The notes beneath the pieces were generated by a model. It did no database searches. It saw only the letters and a list, made by a program, of their open reading frames with translations, and was not told the origin of the DNA. Shown in pieces: positions 1 to 13,256 of a stretch of DNA of 64,000 nucleotides. The position numbers and the translations under genes are program-made. Each line of letters begins with the position of its first letter. The stretch's first letter is position 1. The DNA is from Prunus persica (lineage: Eukaryota > Streptophyta > Magnoliopsida > Rosales > Rosaceae). The stretch lies in the NCBI RefSeq assembly GCF_000346465.2, contig NC_034009.1, positions 23,428,225-23,492,224 of the forward strand. The letters are read 5' to 3'.

Positions 1-84
1 GAGCAGCGGATCATCCTTCTAGAATTTGGAATGGAGGTCAAGAAATTTGCTTGGTGCAAGTTGGTTGACCTTGGTAATGTTTAA
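1..84 (+). other. Possible 3' end of an unidentified coding exon
   Basis: Frame 1 is open from the first base to a TAA at about 82-84, giving 27 codons with hydrophobic and charged residues (ending KLVDLGNV). It could be the tail of a gene that begins outside the window, or chance. I do not recognise the peptide and no domain can be assigned. Confidence 0.15.
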
Positions 85-1243
85 TGGAACCCTGTTCCTT
101 TAAAAGATAAGCCTCTCAATGCCGAATCTGGGTATCAAAGTTTTATATTAATCCCGTTTAGACAGATTTTATTGGCCAATTAGGGTTATTCCCGACCACC
201 ACCACAGATTTCCAAGTTGCATTAATATTATTCCCCAATGCTTTAACCAAGGGGAATAAAACAAAAGCCAAATAAATCAAACTAGAAAACATGCACTTGT
301 TTAAAGCAAAGCAAGCAAAACAAAGTATTATTATTAAAAGTTTATAGAATTGGATAAAGCAGTGTCAGGTTATAAAGAAGTCTCTCCTTCTGTTGCGGAA
401 TCAGTACTTAGATGATATACATCATCCCTCAATTCAATTATGCACTGTGCAGTGCTTATGGGACCGCCTGCAATTTTTCTTTTTTCCTTTATTTTGTTTG
501 GGACGTCCTGCAACTGATAATAATTTGTGCAGAGTTTTATACAAGTCTATTGTTTTGCCTCCGACAGGGTTTAAAAGATATGTCTGGATTCTCCCACCCA
601 TCTCTCTTGTCAAAGCTGGCAGGCATGCACGCAAACCCTCTTTCTACTCTGTTTTCCCATTATTATTCTCAATTTTACTACAAAAGACAAAGAAAACACT
701 CCAAAGTTGAATTGAACACAATGGGAGGGAATGGAAAATTTTGTTTGTCTCAACTCTCAGTCATATTTTTATAAATATGCATTAAGTTAATAATTAATTG
801 AAGCAAAAATATGAAGAAGAAAAATTACACAAGCTATATTGCAGAAAGGAAAGATTCAAACACATGACCGCATGTGCAGAAATAACTGTTTTTAACCACT
901 AGAATTATATAAGCAACATTTGAGAGCGCCACACCAAACTCTCAAACTCTAGACTTGCAATCCTCCCTCCATTTGTAGCTCCTCTGGGAGACTTTCATGC
1001 AACGCGGATATTTTCACCGAATAGCACAATGACAAACGGGATAACTTTTTCACATGTCATTGCATTATTGTTCGAAGATAACAAAACAATATTACCCCCG
1101 TTACAAGAAAGTTTTTCTGCCCTATTGGACCTATCAATCCCATTAGGCGGCAATGGCTAATCCCAAACATGAATTTTCTCGTACCTTTCGGAAGGTGTGT
1201 AGAGCACTTGCTCAGGTGCTTGCACCATCTCCTTCCATCCTTA
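85..1243. other. Intergenic, no gene seen
   Basis: AT-rich DNA with only short overlapping reading frames (393-774) that lack coding character. I see no gene, RNA or clear element. The sequence leads up to the TTA target site of the MITE at 1244. Confidence 0.5.
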
Positions 1244-2303
1244 GAGCAACTCCACCCCTAAGGGCAAAGTCTAAGGCAAGGGCAAGCAAGGGCTGTCACT
1301 ATTCACATGAATAGTGGCAGCCTTGCCATTTGTGGTTCCACCCATGAGGGCTAAGTCTAGGGCAAGTCTAGGGCAAATACTATTCATTGTACTTTATTTC
1401 CTATTTTTTTAATACTTTAAACCATTAATTTTGATAATCTTTTGTAATTAAATTTTCGGATAATATTTTTGGTTGTCACGTGTCCATTGTTTTAAGAAAA
1501 GATTTTCGGATGAGAATCTCGATTGCCACGTGTCTTATTCCAGATAAAATTTTCGGATATTCATTAAAAAAAATTATAATCTCAGATTTCATATAACATT
1601 TTCACCCTCTAAAATTGTACCACGTGTCCCATGTCAGATAAGATTTTCAGATATTTTAAAAAAATTATAATCTCATATTTCAGATAAGATTTTTTTTTTC
1701 TTTCTACAAATGGAAAGTAGTAGAAAAATGTGAGTGGAGGATAAAAAATATTGGAAGGAGGAGTTTGTATGGAGAATTGGTGTGGGAAGTGAAAAATGTG
1801 AGTGAAGAGTAAGAAATATTGGAAGAAGAATAGTTTGTGTGGAGAATTGGTGAGGAAAGTGAATAATGTGAGTGGAGAGTAAAAAATATTGGGGATGGAG
1901 AAGAATTGTATGAAGATTTTGTGTGGAAAGTAAATAAAATGGTTAGGTATTTATAGGGAAAAAATACATAATTTTTTGGTATTTTTTAAAAAAAATTTCA
2001 GAATTTTTCAGAATTTTTTTGCAATTTTTTTAGCAAAAAAAACGAGGACCGTCGGATTTCTGGAAAAAAATCCATCGGAGCGTCCCTGGCGCGACACGTG
2101 GCTTGTTACAGTTGGTTGCTGTCAGGGATGACGTCAGCATGACGTCATCCAACTCGGGCTGAAGCCCAGGCTGAAGTTGCCCTTGGGCCTGCCCGGGCTC
2201 GTGGGACCCAGCAGCTGCCCGGGCTCTCTTCCTCGCGCTGGAGCTGTGTTGGGCTCGCCTGGGGGCCCTTCTACCCGGGTTGGGTCTTGCGCTGCCAGTG
2301 CTC
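1244..2303 (+). mobile_element. PIF/Harbinger-type non-autonomous element (copy 1)
   Basis: About 1060 bp bounded by imperfect terminal inverted repeats that begin GAGCAACTCC on the left and, read inward from the right, GAGCACTGGC. A TTA is duplicated at 1241-1243 and 2304-2306. Three-base TWA duplications and GAGC-type ends are typical of PIF/Harbinger MITEs. Near the left end is the palindrome CACTATTCACATGAATAGTG. Near the right end is a GC-rich block with TGACGTCA-like repeats and a GGGACCCAGCAG motif. Both signatures recur in inverted order in the element at 57315-58486, so the two are one family in opposite orientation. No transposase is encoded; reading frames inside (2134-2472) are shadows. 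Confidence 0.75.
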
Positions 2304-3502
2304 TTAGGTCACTGGTTTCTTTGGCTTTGGGAAGTGTATTCTCGGGTTTGTTTTTTGATTGGATGCTGTTTTCGTTTTGGTGTTTTGGTGATTTCGTTTT
2401 TTTTTGAAGTTGATGAGCAGGGCCGGCCCTGGGCCTGGAGCCTGAGGGCGACGACCTCCTGCCCCGAATCAAGGGGCCTAAATTTTTTAATATATGTATT
2501 TTTTTTTAAGTTAAAAAATATAAGGGTCCAAATAAAAACGAGTTCAAATCTTTAACAATACAAGGCCCCATATTTTAAAACTAATAATTTTTTTTTTGGA
2601 ACAACAAATATGCAATTAATCCAATCCTTCATGAAAAATGTTTAGTTCTTCTAATTTGATGGGTTTTTTGTTGTCAATAATATGATGGTTTTCTATGATT
2701 TATGTAGTTTGATGAGACTCCTCGGTTGGTTTGTTATAACATGCATGTGTATTTTCTTAACAATAATTTGAGTAATACTATATTGAAGCAACCAAAAAAC
2801 AAATCCTTGTTAAATTATGATTGCATACAAAGAAAAGGGGGTCACATTTTAATTTTTGACCCTAGGCCACTCAAAAGTCAAGGTCATCCATGTTGAGATG
2901 GTGGGTTTATGTATTGTGAGGAATTTTCGGATTTGTTGCAAATTTGTGGTTTTTGTATATGTTTTTGTGTGTTCTTGTGGAGTTGCAGTTCCTTCACTCC
3001 TCCTTGGTCATGGTGGTGATGTACCGTTCTTCATGGAGGCCGCGGTGGCAGTAGCGATCTTCGTGTCTTTTTATGTTGCATTTGTTTGAACTTATTCTTT
3101 AAATTCACACTGATTTAATTGAATTTGGCTTTTTATATTAATAAAACTTGATTTAAAAAAAAAAAATTGGCAAGCAAAAAAATATGCATCGATCAAATTT
3201 GGATGGCCATTGGCACGTGGAATAGGAGAAAGAAAAAAAAAAACAGAAACAAGAGAGGCAGGTTTGTCTCGTTGACAAAAAGATAGGGGGTATCTAATGG
3301 ACACAAGCAAGAATATAACTGTGTAGATTATATAAATAATATAAGAAAACAATACAAGACCCACGCCATTTAAATTTTGGTAATTACTGTTTTGGTGCAG
3401 AAAGGAGGAGGAGCAGTCCTTTTCAATGGGCTCTATAAATTCCCCCACCAAAGTTTTGATTCCTTGCTTCCTTGCTTCCTTGCTTTGAAGAAAAGAGGCA
3501 AA

Positions 3503-3507
<5 letters not shown>
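2304..3507. other. Intergenic, with a possible hAT terminus at about 2420
   Basis: No gene seen. At about 2420 the string CAGGGCCGGCCCTG, followed by AGGGGCC-type sequence, resembles one end of a plant hAT-type element. No matching opposite end is found before the LRR gene. The remainder is AT-rich and includes the promoter side of the LRR gene; a TATAAAT sits at about 3434-3440. Confidence 0.35.
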
Positions 3508-3566
<59 letters not shown>

Positions 3567-3575
3567 TCTCTCTCT
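3508..3575 (+). repeat. Compound CT/CA microsatellite in the LRR gene leader
   Basis: A run of CT dinucleotides, then CA dinucleotides, then CT again. It lies about 85-150 bases upstream of the LRR start codon, inside the probable 5' UTR. Pyrimidine-rich leaders of this kind are common in plant genes and are length-polymorphic. Confidence 0.9.
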
Positions 3576-3660
3576 GAAAGTACCCATAAGCATCTTGAAT
3601 CTTTTAAGGTCCACTGAGGCTTTTAAGTTTCAACCCCCGCTTTCAACTAAGCTTCAGAAA

Positions 3661-5602
3661 ATGGCGATCTGGGGTTTGCTTCATCTTGTTGCTGCTGCTG
3701 CCCTTGTTCTCTCCTGCCCTTTGGCACCCACAAGTGCAAACTTAGAAGGTATACAAACATGCACAATAAGTTTAAGTGTCCCTTAAGTTAATCACTATCT
3801 TAAGTATATTATATGCAACTCTCCAATGTGTTAATGTTGTCTGTCTGTGGATAAAACAGGGGATGCTCTGTACGCGTTGAGAAGAGCTGTGAATGACCCA
3901 AAGAGTGTTCTGCAGAGCTGGGATCCCACCTTGGTTGATCCCTGCACTTGGTTTCATGTCACTTGCGACGCTGACAATCGGGTCACACGACTGTAATTCA
4001 TCTCTTCACTTTCTCCTCTTTTTTTGAGTTGTTTAATGCTTTGGTTAAGATTATGTGTTTATCTTCTTCTTTTTTAGCCAAAAGGATTGTGTGTTTATCT
4101 GCTCTCTGGTTCTTAGATTAGATTCTCCAAAATATTCTACTTGGTTTACATTAATTATTAATGAGCTAGGTTGCTGTTTTTGTTTACTATAAATAGAGTA
4201 TAAAATATATGGAAGTACACTGCATTTCGTTTTTATATATGATTCATTCCCCCTTCCTTGGAAGCCCGTGATCAGGCGGCTCACACACAGTTCAAAAGAA
4301 ATTAAAAAGGAAAAAAAAAAAAGAGAGAATAAAGAAAAACCATGCTCATTTTGTGTGCAGTTCAGCTTCTTTTGTTGTTCTCTCCCTTCTCTTTTTGTAT
4401 TGTGCAAATGAAAAAAGATTGATATGAAGTTGTTTGGGTTGTTTGATTTTATTTTGTAAAGATGAAGTAGTAATTAGTGTAGAATAATATTGTATGCGCA
4501 GAGACCTTGGAAATGCAAACTTATCGGGCAGTCTAGTACCCGAGTTAGGGAAGCTCGAGCGCCTTCAGTATCTGTGAGTCTCCCAATTCCATTTACAGCT
4601 TCACTGTTTTATATTTTCTTCTTCTTTGGGTTGTTTGTCTCATTCCATATATAAAAAGCAAACAAACAAACAAACAAGGGTTCAATGCTTAATCACTTGA
4701 ATTGTTGGCTTATACGGCAACAACAGTGGACACATTTATGATCAATCTCACCAACCCCACCAGCCAGACAGCCCACCACCGTCGGATTACAAATGATCAT
4801 GCATCTGGAATTAATATTGTAAGAGGAGCATTTAGTTTAGTGACTGATGGCAAGTATTGGGTTGGTGTGTGTTTCTCTTGTTATATAAATAATAGGGAAT
4901 TGTACATGAACAACTTGATGGGTTGTATACCAAAAGAGCTTGGAGGATTGAAGAGCCTTGTGAGCTTGGATCTCTACCACAATAACTTCTCTGGGGCCAT
5001 CCCACCCTCCCTTTCCAACCTCTCCAATCTTAAATTCTTGTAAGCACCACATCACATCACTCATTTTTCTCTTTTCCCTTTTTGATTAATAACTTCTTTA
5101 CCCCTTAATTAGCGGTAAGCTCATTTAATCAAGTGTTCCTTCCATGCAGGAGACTGAATGGTAACAGACTGACTGGAAGAATTCCAAGGGAACTTACCAA
5201 ACTTCAGAATCTGAAGATCCTGTAAGTCATCTTCATGCAAAACCCAACATTACCCTTTAATTACTTTCTCCACCTCCCTCTAATCTCATCAGGTTACATT
5301 AAATCAAAAGTAAATAAATAAATAAACCTGTGCAGTGATGTATCCAACAACGATTTATGTGGTACTTTCCCAACCTCGGGCCCTTTCTCCAAGTTCTCAG
5401 AGGAAAGGTGATTAACATTTAACCATTCGCATGTGCAAATTGAATTAAAAACTTTGTTTCTGTTTGTTTAGTTTTGAGTTTGGTTCTTAGTGGGTTGTGT
5501 TTTTATTGTTTGTCTGGATGTAGTTTCAAGAATAACCCAAGATTGGAAGGACCAGAACTGATGGGATTTGTGAGATACGATACCAGAGGGAGCTGCAAAT
5601 GA
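3661..5602 (+). CDS. Secreted SERK-like leucine-rich-repeat protein (LRR1/At5g21090 type)
   Basis: Seven exons: 3661-3748, 3860-3992, 4502-4573, 4896-5039, 5150-5221, 5336-5407, 5524-5602. They join in frame at GT-AG introns to give 219 aa. The order is an N-terminal signal peptide (about residues 1-27), an LRRNT_2 cap with a CTWFHVTC motif (about 30-70), then five 24-residue LRRs of the LxxLxLxxNxLxGxIP type. The C-terminus ends [11 protein letters not shown] without a transmembrane segment or kinase. The 72- and 144-nt exons each encode whole repeats in the same phase, the gene layout of the SERK receptor ectodomain. Length and sequence fit the family of about 218-aa apoplastic LRR proteins, some linked to defence and cell death. 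An extracellular protein-binding role is inferred from the family. The start follows the CT-rich leader and gives a good signal peptide. Confidence 0.92.
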
Positions 5603-6668
5603 TGTGTACCATTAATATAGTATATGCTATACCTAAAAGGCAACAAAGGGTTGCCAAAATTCCATCTCCACTTGTATTTACATTGTCCATTTTTCATTTT
5701 TTTTTTATGAGACAGCCTTTTATGTTTCACTAGTGTGATTACCACAACTTACTACACCATTGGCTTCTTTAATTCACCCAAAGTTAAAAGGAACTGTTAC
5801 TGTAATTATTTCCATCAAATCTCCAGCTACCTCAAAGCAGGTTCTGTGTAAACTAAGCCAAGCCTCATGGTATAACATATCTGGGTAGCCAACACAGATC
5901 TTCCTCCTCCTCACTTGGGTTTGGATTTGTATCTGATATCTTAAAGAGCACTTGGGCAAATTCTATATCAACCATTCATTATGGAAATTTCTTTATCAAA
6001 ACGATCAGAAAGTTGGGGAAGATGATAACAAGAGAGGAAAAGTGGGTGGGCTATAAGGGAGAATAAGAATTATTAACTATTAATTGCTGGGGACTGTTAC
6101 AAAATTCCTCAGATGATGGAACAAGATGGCAATTATTTTACAATTTATGCCATATGCCCAATAACACAAAATAACTAGCTAGTAAAAATGGCAATAAACA
6201 ACTAACAAATATCATGGACAAAGATATATTTACATTTGTGCACCTCTACGAGTGGAAGAAAACACAATCTTTCTCCCCCCAAAACAATTTGTTGCCTAGT
6301 TAGAAACAAAATATCACCACGAAATGAATAATCCATCCCCACCTGCATCCAAAAAATATATTTTTCCACTTAGAAACAAAGAAGTTCCACGTCCCAAGAG
6401 TACATAAATCCCATTTATACAGCCAACAAAACGAAAGATTCTTATAATAATCTCCCCAACTAGTTACCTAGATGTTAAATGTATGATCAATTGATATCTA
6501 CAAGTCCCTAGAAGTTGCTTTTCGGTAATGAAAACACATAATAGTCTTAGTTTGTTAGAACACAGCCTCAACATTCATTTTTAACCTTAATAGAAAGAAA
6601 CAGTATTTGAGTGTTCAAACTACCTCTGAATTGAACAGCCCAAGTGACAATGCAGAGCTGGTTGACCA
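5603..6668. other. Convergent 3' flanks, no gene seen
   Basis: Space between the stop codons of two convergent genes, the LRR gene (+) and the BAR-domain gene (-). It holds their 3' UTRs and AT-rich DNA. No additional gene or repeat is evident. Confidence 0.5.
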
Positions 6669-9600
6669 TCACTTAGCTGTGTTAGGTAAGGCTAGTGGAC
6701 TCAAAGGAGGTGAACCATTGTCTTCAGCCATTTCAGGAACAGGGGAACCTTCTCGTGGTTCGGTTACATGAAACTCCATAGCTCCAGGATCCCTCGAGGG
6801 TATAGAGAAACTACGGGCGACAGTTGGAGGTGTTGGCAGAGGAGCTGCTGTAGGTGACACCACTGGTTTATTTGTTGCAGATTGAGCTGCTGCTGTAGGT
6901 GAAACCGCTGGTTTATTTGTTGCAGATTGCATTTGTGTTCTAGGAACCAAGGGAGCTGAATGACCAAGAGGTCTTGAAGACTTAGAGGTTGAACTAGCAG
7001 GGGGCCTTGGAAGCTCATGAAGCTCACTTATTTTAGGCGAGGACATAAAGGTAGGTGAAGCACTTGGGGATACTTTAGGCGAAGATGACAGAGGTTGAGA
7101 CACTGGATTTCGTAATATAGGTCCAGAAAACATTTGGTGGTGATCTGAGGAGACGGGCTTGGAAGCCCAATGCTTACTTGTCAATGGACCAGAGAATGCT
7201 TGTCTTCTTCTTTCTTTCGAGTCAGAAGCAGCCAGTGGAACCTGCTCCGAAAACAAATACCGACCTGAGAGAGGAGGGGGTAATCGATGCGATGCAATAT
7301 TATTGTTGCTCTCTTTGAGTACTGACTGCACATTCATAAAATTGATTCCAGAAACTTTCTTATCTCCCATGGCTTTTTCGTTCTTTGGTTCCAAAGGTGA
7401 TGAATGCCACAAATTCTGCGTTCGCTCACTTAAACTTGTCTGTACAGTGTGGGGCACTGGATTATCTGATCCCGTAGAAACTGAACTCTTCTTATCAATT
7501 GGTGTAGGTAGTGCATACGAGTGGAACTTTCGTGAGAATGATGGCTGCCTATGTCTCATTTTTTCTGCTCGATCTGAGTTATTTTCAGCAAAAAGTGGAG
7601 CTGATTGGCTGACTGCTGTCCTACCCTTAAAGGAAAATGAATTCCTACGGAATCTGTCCTGGTAATAGGTCAAATGATAAGCATGAGATTCGTAAGCTAC
7701 AACAAATTAGAAACTCAAAGCATCTTCTAGATAAAGTTTTTAAGTCATCCATGTAGGAACTGATCGTAATAAAACGCCTCCAGGTTCTAGAACTGTGCAA
7801 TGGACTGTGTTGTACCTTTAGCATGTGCTGATGTGCAGAGGGGTAAAAAGGCAAGAAAAAAACCAGTCAACAACTAACCTAGAATTAGAAGCTCACGGTA
7901 CAACCTTGAGTCATACGAACAAGACACAGTTTGACTAGATAAAGGTATATGAACTTCCAAGAGTATAGAGATACCACAGCAGACATTTACCTTCATGCAA
8001 TTTATCAGAGGATAGAATAGATAGAAGGATTCAATAACAATATTTTTTTTTTCTTTCAGGCCAACCCAATCCAACTATGCATCTCAAGTGCATTACAAAG
8101 AGCAGACTAGAAAGTGCATTACAGACATGCTATATTTGTGAACAGATGAACTGATTACAGAGTGGATGTTTACCTTGAGAGCTTCCACTTGTGCTACTTT
8201 AGGAAAGGTAATGTCCACCGGATCCAACTGCATTAAAGTTGAGGCTGATGTCAAAATAGTATAATATTTATGTCAAAATGTCTCAGAAATTTTAAAAGAG
8301 AACACGGCAACAAGGTCCCCATGTCCAAAATAATAACTACTGAAGTGGTTCAGGAATCAGACCCTTCTTGCTTAAAACTAGTTAAGCATTCACCCGGACA
8401 AAAGACAACCAAAAAAAAAAACAAAACAAAAATACTCCAGTTACTCTTCATGCATCCATGCATATCCCTATAATATCACGCTTGTTGCAAGAAGATATTG
8501 CATAAAAGTGCTTCTGAAATGACTGTTTTGCGCACTATTTTAAGACTGATTTTTCATACTGTTACTTAAACATGCACGACATATAGCTGTTTGAGAAAGA
8601 AAGAAAAAAAAATCCCTTTTTTGGGTCATAGCTGTTTCAAAGTATTTTCCTTGGTAAAAAGCTACAGCTGGTTCTCCCAACTCTATTCTGAATTATATTT
8701 TAAATGCATTTCAACAGGACAAATGTAGTTTAGTAAAAGTAGAGTAAATTGTAGCAAGACCTCCATTGAATTTTGCGTTGTAGAAACATCTTGATCATGG
8801 TCATGTTGTCCATAGTCAAAGCTCAATTCTCCATCATCATTCACATCGCTATCATCATCGTCATTATCATCATCATCGTTGTTGCCATCCCCTTCATCAT
8901 CTAGCCCATTGAACTCGTAATCAATATGCTGCTGCTCGGTTACCAATTTCACATGTGGCTCTACTGACTCCACAGATCTAAGTGCCTTCTTGAAGAAGCA
9001 CAACTGTTTCAAGCATGAAAACAAAAAAAAAAAACAAAAAATACTAAGAACACATGAATTTGAACAAGAAAAACGGAAGGAAAAAGAAAAAAAAAAAAAA
9101 AAAACCTGAGCAGCATGATGACGAGCTGCCTGTGTGAGAAGACTACGAGATTGTCCTTGCTTCAGAGATTTCAACCGGAAAATAAATAGTGTTGCCTCCT
9201 CATCGTATTCTTCGCGAGCCAATTGTATTTGCTGCACAGAAAAGCTCTCTCCTTTTCCACCTCTTGACCTCCCTTTCTCTTTCTGTCTCTTTATCATATA
9301 CTCATATACATCTCTGTAGATCATGCACCATATGAGAGGACATTCATCTAAACACAGATATACAAATGTATTCATATGAAAACATACGATATTTGTAATA
9401 CCTTTTTTCATCACATTGACGCTTCATCTCCTGCATCAACATGAAAGAACAAACATCACTTTAACATATGTAAATGCAATGTTCACACACAAGCACTAAC
9501 CCTGATATAAAAAGTCTGCCAAGGAAAAATAAAGCATTTGGGGCAGATATTAATAGTCTAAACAACACTAAAACAGGTAACGGAGAATAAGGAGGAGACA

Positions 9601-10115
9601 ACAATAATCAACCCCCTTCCGTCCTCCCGTGCCTAAAAGAAAAGTGTTAAGGTTTGAAATGAAGAGAACATACAAATGGATAATTAAAACATAGGATGGA
9701 AACACCTACAGCAATGTATAACTTGTGCATGAAAAAAAGGTGCCCATACAACACTTGCTATAAGCTTATTAGATCAAAGGGTCCAAGCAAACACACCTCA
9801 ACTGTTTGAAGTTCATTAAGAAGAGATTCTGATGGAACTGCAATTGTCTGGAAGATATGAGAGCGCTGTAATATGCAAAGCAATGAAACTATTAGTAGAG
9901 CAAAACTCAAGGAAAGGTTTCTTAACTAGTTTGCATATAACAATAGGGCCTCACATAGCTATCAACAAGTTTGTGGAGTTCAAATTGCAATTTCCCTAGC
10001 TTTAGTAGAACTCTACCTGCAAGACAATTAAGGAAAATAAAAATAAATAGTTATATTTCCTCAAAATGGTTTTTGTAACCAAAAAAAATTACTAAATACA
10101 CAAGGACATAAATAT

Positions 10116-10164
<49 letters not shown>

Positions 10165-11642
10165 ATGCAAAGAAGTGGAAATAGACAAACACATTTGCAT
10201 TCCTACAGCACTTAAAGAAAACCAAATCAACTATTAGGGTCTAATACCAGTTCATAAATAAAAGTCACGAACTGAAGATTTAATTGATAAAAATAAAAGC
10301 ATTTGAGATGAGGAAGAAAAAAAAAGGAATCACTCTGACTTCCAATACAGATCCAAACTATGGTCCTAGAACTTTGATATTGATTTTTTTTCTATTTCAA
10401 ATTTGAAGATTAAAACAATCACCAAGAGCATGATTTCAATATAATACCAGGCAAACATTTTAGGTGACTAGGATGCCAAAGGGAGAAACAAAAATTAACA
10501 GGTTGCTTATTCCCCAGGAGACATCAAGGTGACAAACTCAGTCCTCAGTGAAGCACGACTAAACAATACATCACCCACTACTTAAACACAAATCATAAAT
10601 ATATGCATAAGGGAATTTAGAACCTCACCACTTTCTTCATCATCATTTAGTGCAGTTTTCTGAAGAAGACAAGAACCCATTTCCCGCAGTGACTCCGAAA
10701 ATTCTACAAATAAATTGGAATGTACAAGACTATTAAACTTTGAATTAGCATTCTAAGGATCAATTTTAAAACTCTATTAGATGAATATAGAACCAATTAT
10801 TCATCAGCTTTTGCTAATAAATGTTGTTGTTTCATAGAGTCCAGTTTATGTGCATTACACAAGTTAGCAAACTTGTTAAGGGTAGTTGATAAAGCTTCCC
10901 ACTAATAGCATGTAACTATCATTCTCTCCCATGCTGTTTATTTGTTTTGACGATACACAGCACAAGTGGAGAAGGCATACAAATAAGTTCAAAAAATAGA
11001 CCCTTTTTATATAATATTTTTTAAGAAACAGAAAACAGAAATAGATACCATAAGCGCTATTGGCTGTGGCTGCAGCTGCAGAAAGTAAGCTATCATAGCA
11101 GTCCCTCATATCTTGCATTCCCTGTACAAACATGAAAAAATTAATTGCAAATAAGTAAAAGCTAAATTATGCACAAACAAGCGCCCGCAGAGACGGAGAC
11201 TGAGAAAACAAAAATTATATTTGAAACACATGTACCAAGTTGAACATAACAGAAGAGCTTAAATTGACAATTGAAACACAAATTTAGCAAGTAATTTCAG
11301 ATTAGATCAAGGTCCAGATCCACGACCAAGCCTCAAGCCCTAAATAAACGACTCTGCCGTTGTCAAAACCCTAATATTGTAATTCGCATCCCGTGCAGCC
11401 ACACGGTGAAAATGAATTCAAATTAGATCAAATTGAGCTCTTTGTACAATGAGCGTCGTAAAGCTTGAAGCTTCCGTTTTGGGTTGGTGTAATCTATGAG
11501 CAACGAAATAGAAGAGGAGGAGGCGTACCTGTGCAGCCTGAGCTAGCTCGTCCAATTGGGGCAAAGGCCGAAGATCTCTCCGGTCCTTAGCATCGTGCTT
11601 GTGAAGTGCGAAACCTCGCAACTTTCTGAGAGAGGTTTTCAT
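6669..11642 (-). CDS. BAR-domain protein, At2g33490-like
   Basis: Ten exons on the minus strand: 11529-11642, 11049-11121, 10629-10703, 9955-10016, 9797-9865, 9402-9430, 9106-9313, 8761-9003, 8174-8227, 6669-7658. They join in frame to 638 aa, close to the Arabidopsis homologue. Residues 1 to about 235 form the helical BAR/AH-like region, which starts MKTSLRKLRGFALHK and includes the LPQLDELAQAAQ and YDSLLSAAAATANSAY helices. Next come an acidic stretch of consecutive Asp residues (about 260-280) and a Ser/Pro-rich C-terminal half with QSAPLF, SFSRKFHSY and LWHSSPLE motifs. BAR proteins bind and bend membranes; for this plant subgroup a trafficking role is only inferred. The last-exon acceptor was placed at 7659-7660 because it keeps frame with the exon at 8174-8227. 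An upstream acceptor near 7697 would need an extra tiny exon and remains an alternative. Confidence 0.88.
10120..10160 (+). repeat. GA microsatellite in a BAR-gene intron
   Basis: About 20 uninterrupted AG units in the intron between the exons at 9955-10016 and 10629-10703. Confidence 0.95.
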
Positions 11643-13019
11643 TGCCTTCCTCTCTGTGATTTTGTGGAACGAAACAGACCCAGTAGACCAAAAGCCTCCC
11701 AAAGCTAATGCTTTTCTTCTTTCTAACGCTCCCTCTCTCTCTCCCTCTTTGTTTCTCTGCGAATTCAATTCAACCACAGATGGGTATAGACAATGATAAA
11801 GAGGAAGAAGACGAAGAGAAGTTTAATATGATGAATGAACCACTTCCCCATTCTGCCATTCATGCTTATGTTATGTTAATCTGACAAATTAATAATTTTA
11901 TTTATTATCAATATTATTTTACATCATCACCACCACCATTTCACTATTGTTATTTAATTATACTCGTTGTTTAATTATGGTTAATCTGAGAATTAGAATT
12001 TAGAAGAAAAGATGTTGGTCATTTAGATTTAATTAATTATGGTTGGTAAACTGGTCAATTTATATTTTGATGACCAACGAAAAGCGAAAAGGAAAAAAGT
12101 TGGTCAATTTGTCTTCGTTTGTTTGTTTTGGTTTTTTTATACTAGACAGAAGCGGCGGTAAATTAACTGCTAATGCGAAAAATAAGTACGGTTGACCATT
12201 TTTTGGTTGACTCGTCTACAGAGTCACCATGTGCTTTCACTTTCTTTTTTCTAATATACAATTATAAATGTCACTCAATTGATACGGCAATGTAATTTTT
12301 GGTAAGAAAACGTTATTTATTTTTGTTCTGAATATAATGAAGACGTGACCGACTAGTGTTTGGTTTGGTCCAATGATTAATGTCTTCAATTAATTATACG
12401 AGGTCTTAAGTTCGATGTACATGATTAATTGGGTGCTGGGTGGTATGTTAGCATGCTATAAAAGTATGTTGTAAGTATTCGCTTATCATTTGAATGAATA
12501 AAAAGAAAATGAGAATGGAAAAGTGATGGGAAATTACTGGAGAAAGAAAAAAAGAAAGGTGAAGAAACGGGAGAGGGTGACTGTCAATTTCTGAGTGGTG
12601 CGTTGTTTGAAAATTGAAAGGTTCCCAAATACCGGCGTCAAAGGTCGTGAGGGTGACTGCTGGCTGGTGAGGTGAGAGCAAGTTGAGGTAGGAATGAAGG
12701 AGCAAAGGGAAACGGAATGGAATGAAATTATGGAAAGAAAGGAATGGGTGGAATTGGAAAGGCATGCAGAAAAGACCTTGTTTGGGTCAACAATGCGCGT
12801 TTCTTAAGTCACAAGTACGAAATTATGAACCTCTGTCTACTTTATCCTCCTTTTATTATTTTCTTCCATGCCTTGACAATCTGCTCCAATGGGTGCCTTG
12901 CCTTGCATCTTCACATGAAACAACAAAAATCAATCTTTTTGGTTTTTCTTGTTAAATACTGTTAAACATATATTTAGCTATGTTGGCGTGACTTGTGGAT
13001 ATTGACTTACTTTCCTTAC
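11643..13019. other. BAR gene 5' flank and AT-rich intergenic DNA
   Basis: The first part is the leader and promoter side of the minus-strand BAR gene, with a GAGAGAGAGAGGG-type purine tract when read on the gene strand near 11730-11750. The rest is AT-rich and contains only short reading frames (12448-12965) with no recognisable product. No gene seen. Confidence 0.45.
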
Positions 13020-13256
13020 ACACCAAGAATTCCTATTATAATTGTAATTGATTTACTTTAATTTCTGATTTCCTACTGTAAATAGATTTAGAAATTTATT
13101 ATTTACTTGCCCATTCAGGTTTCGTTGTATTATAAATATGACCTCCTACAAGGAGAAGAATACACAGAAAATTCCTACAAAAAATATTCTCTCATAGTTT
13201 TCATATTTTAGCAAGCTATATATGGATTACAAAAAAAAAAAAAAAAGGGGAATACC
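13020..13256 (+). mobile_element. Possible truncated copia-type LTR
   Basis: The segment has an LTR-like layout: an AT-rich upstream part, TATAAATATG at about 13131, and then a transcribed-leader-like stretch before an A tract. The intact copia element has inserted directly after this A tract. No partner LTR or target duplication is visible, so the assignment is tentative. Confidence 0.3.

Noticed and set aside
2134..2555. Overlapping frames on both strands with Pro/Ser/Gly-rich proteins
   Set aside because: They fall in the GC-rich end of the PIF/Harbinger-type MITE, have no recognisable domain, and arise from base composition.
3092..3614. Frames with long Ser-Leu, Thr-His or Arg-Glu repeats
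   Set aside because: They are translations of the CT/CA microsatellite in the LRR gene leader.
7645..7854. An extra BAR-gene exon ending near 7816
   Set aside because: A 12- to 13-base exon would be needed and frame would be awkward. Joining 8174-8227 directly to the acceptor at 7659-7660 keeps the frame and gives a protein of normal length.
8683..9414. A single 243-aa minus-strand frame as one gene
   Set aside because: It reads through three introns of the BAR-domain gene; the real exons are 8761-9003, 9106-9313 and 9402-9430.
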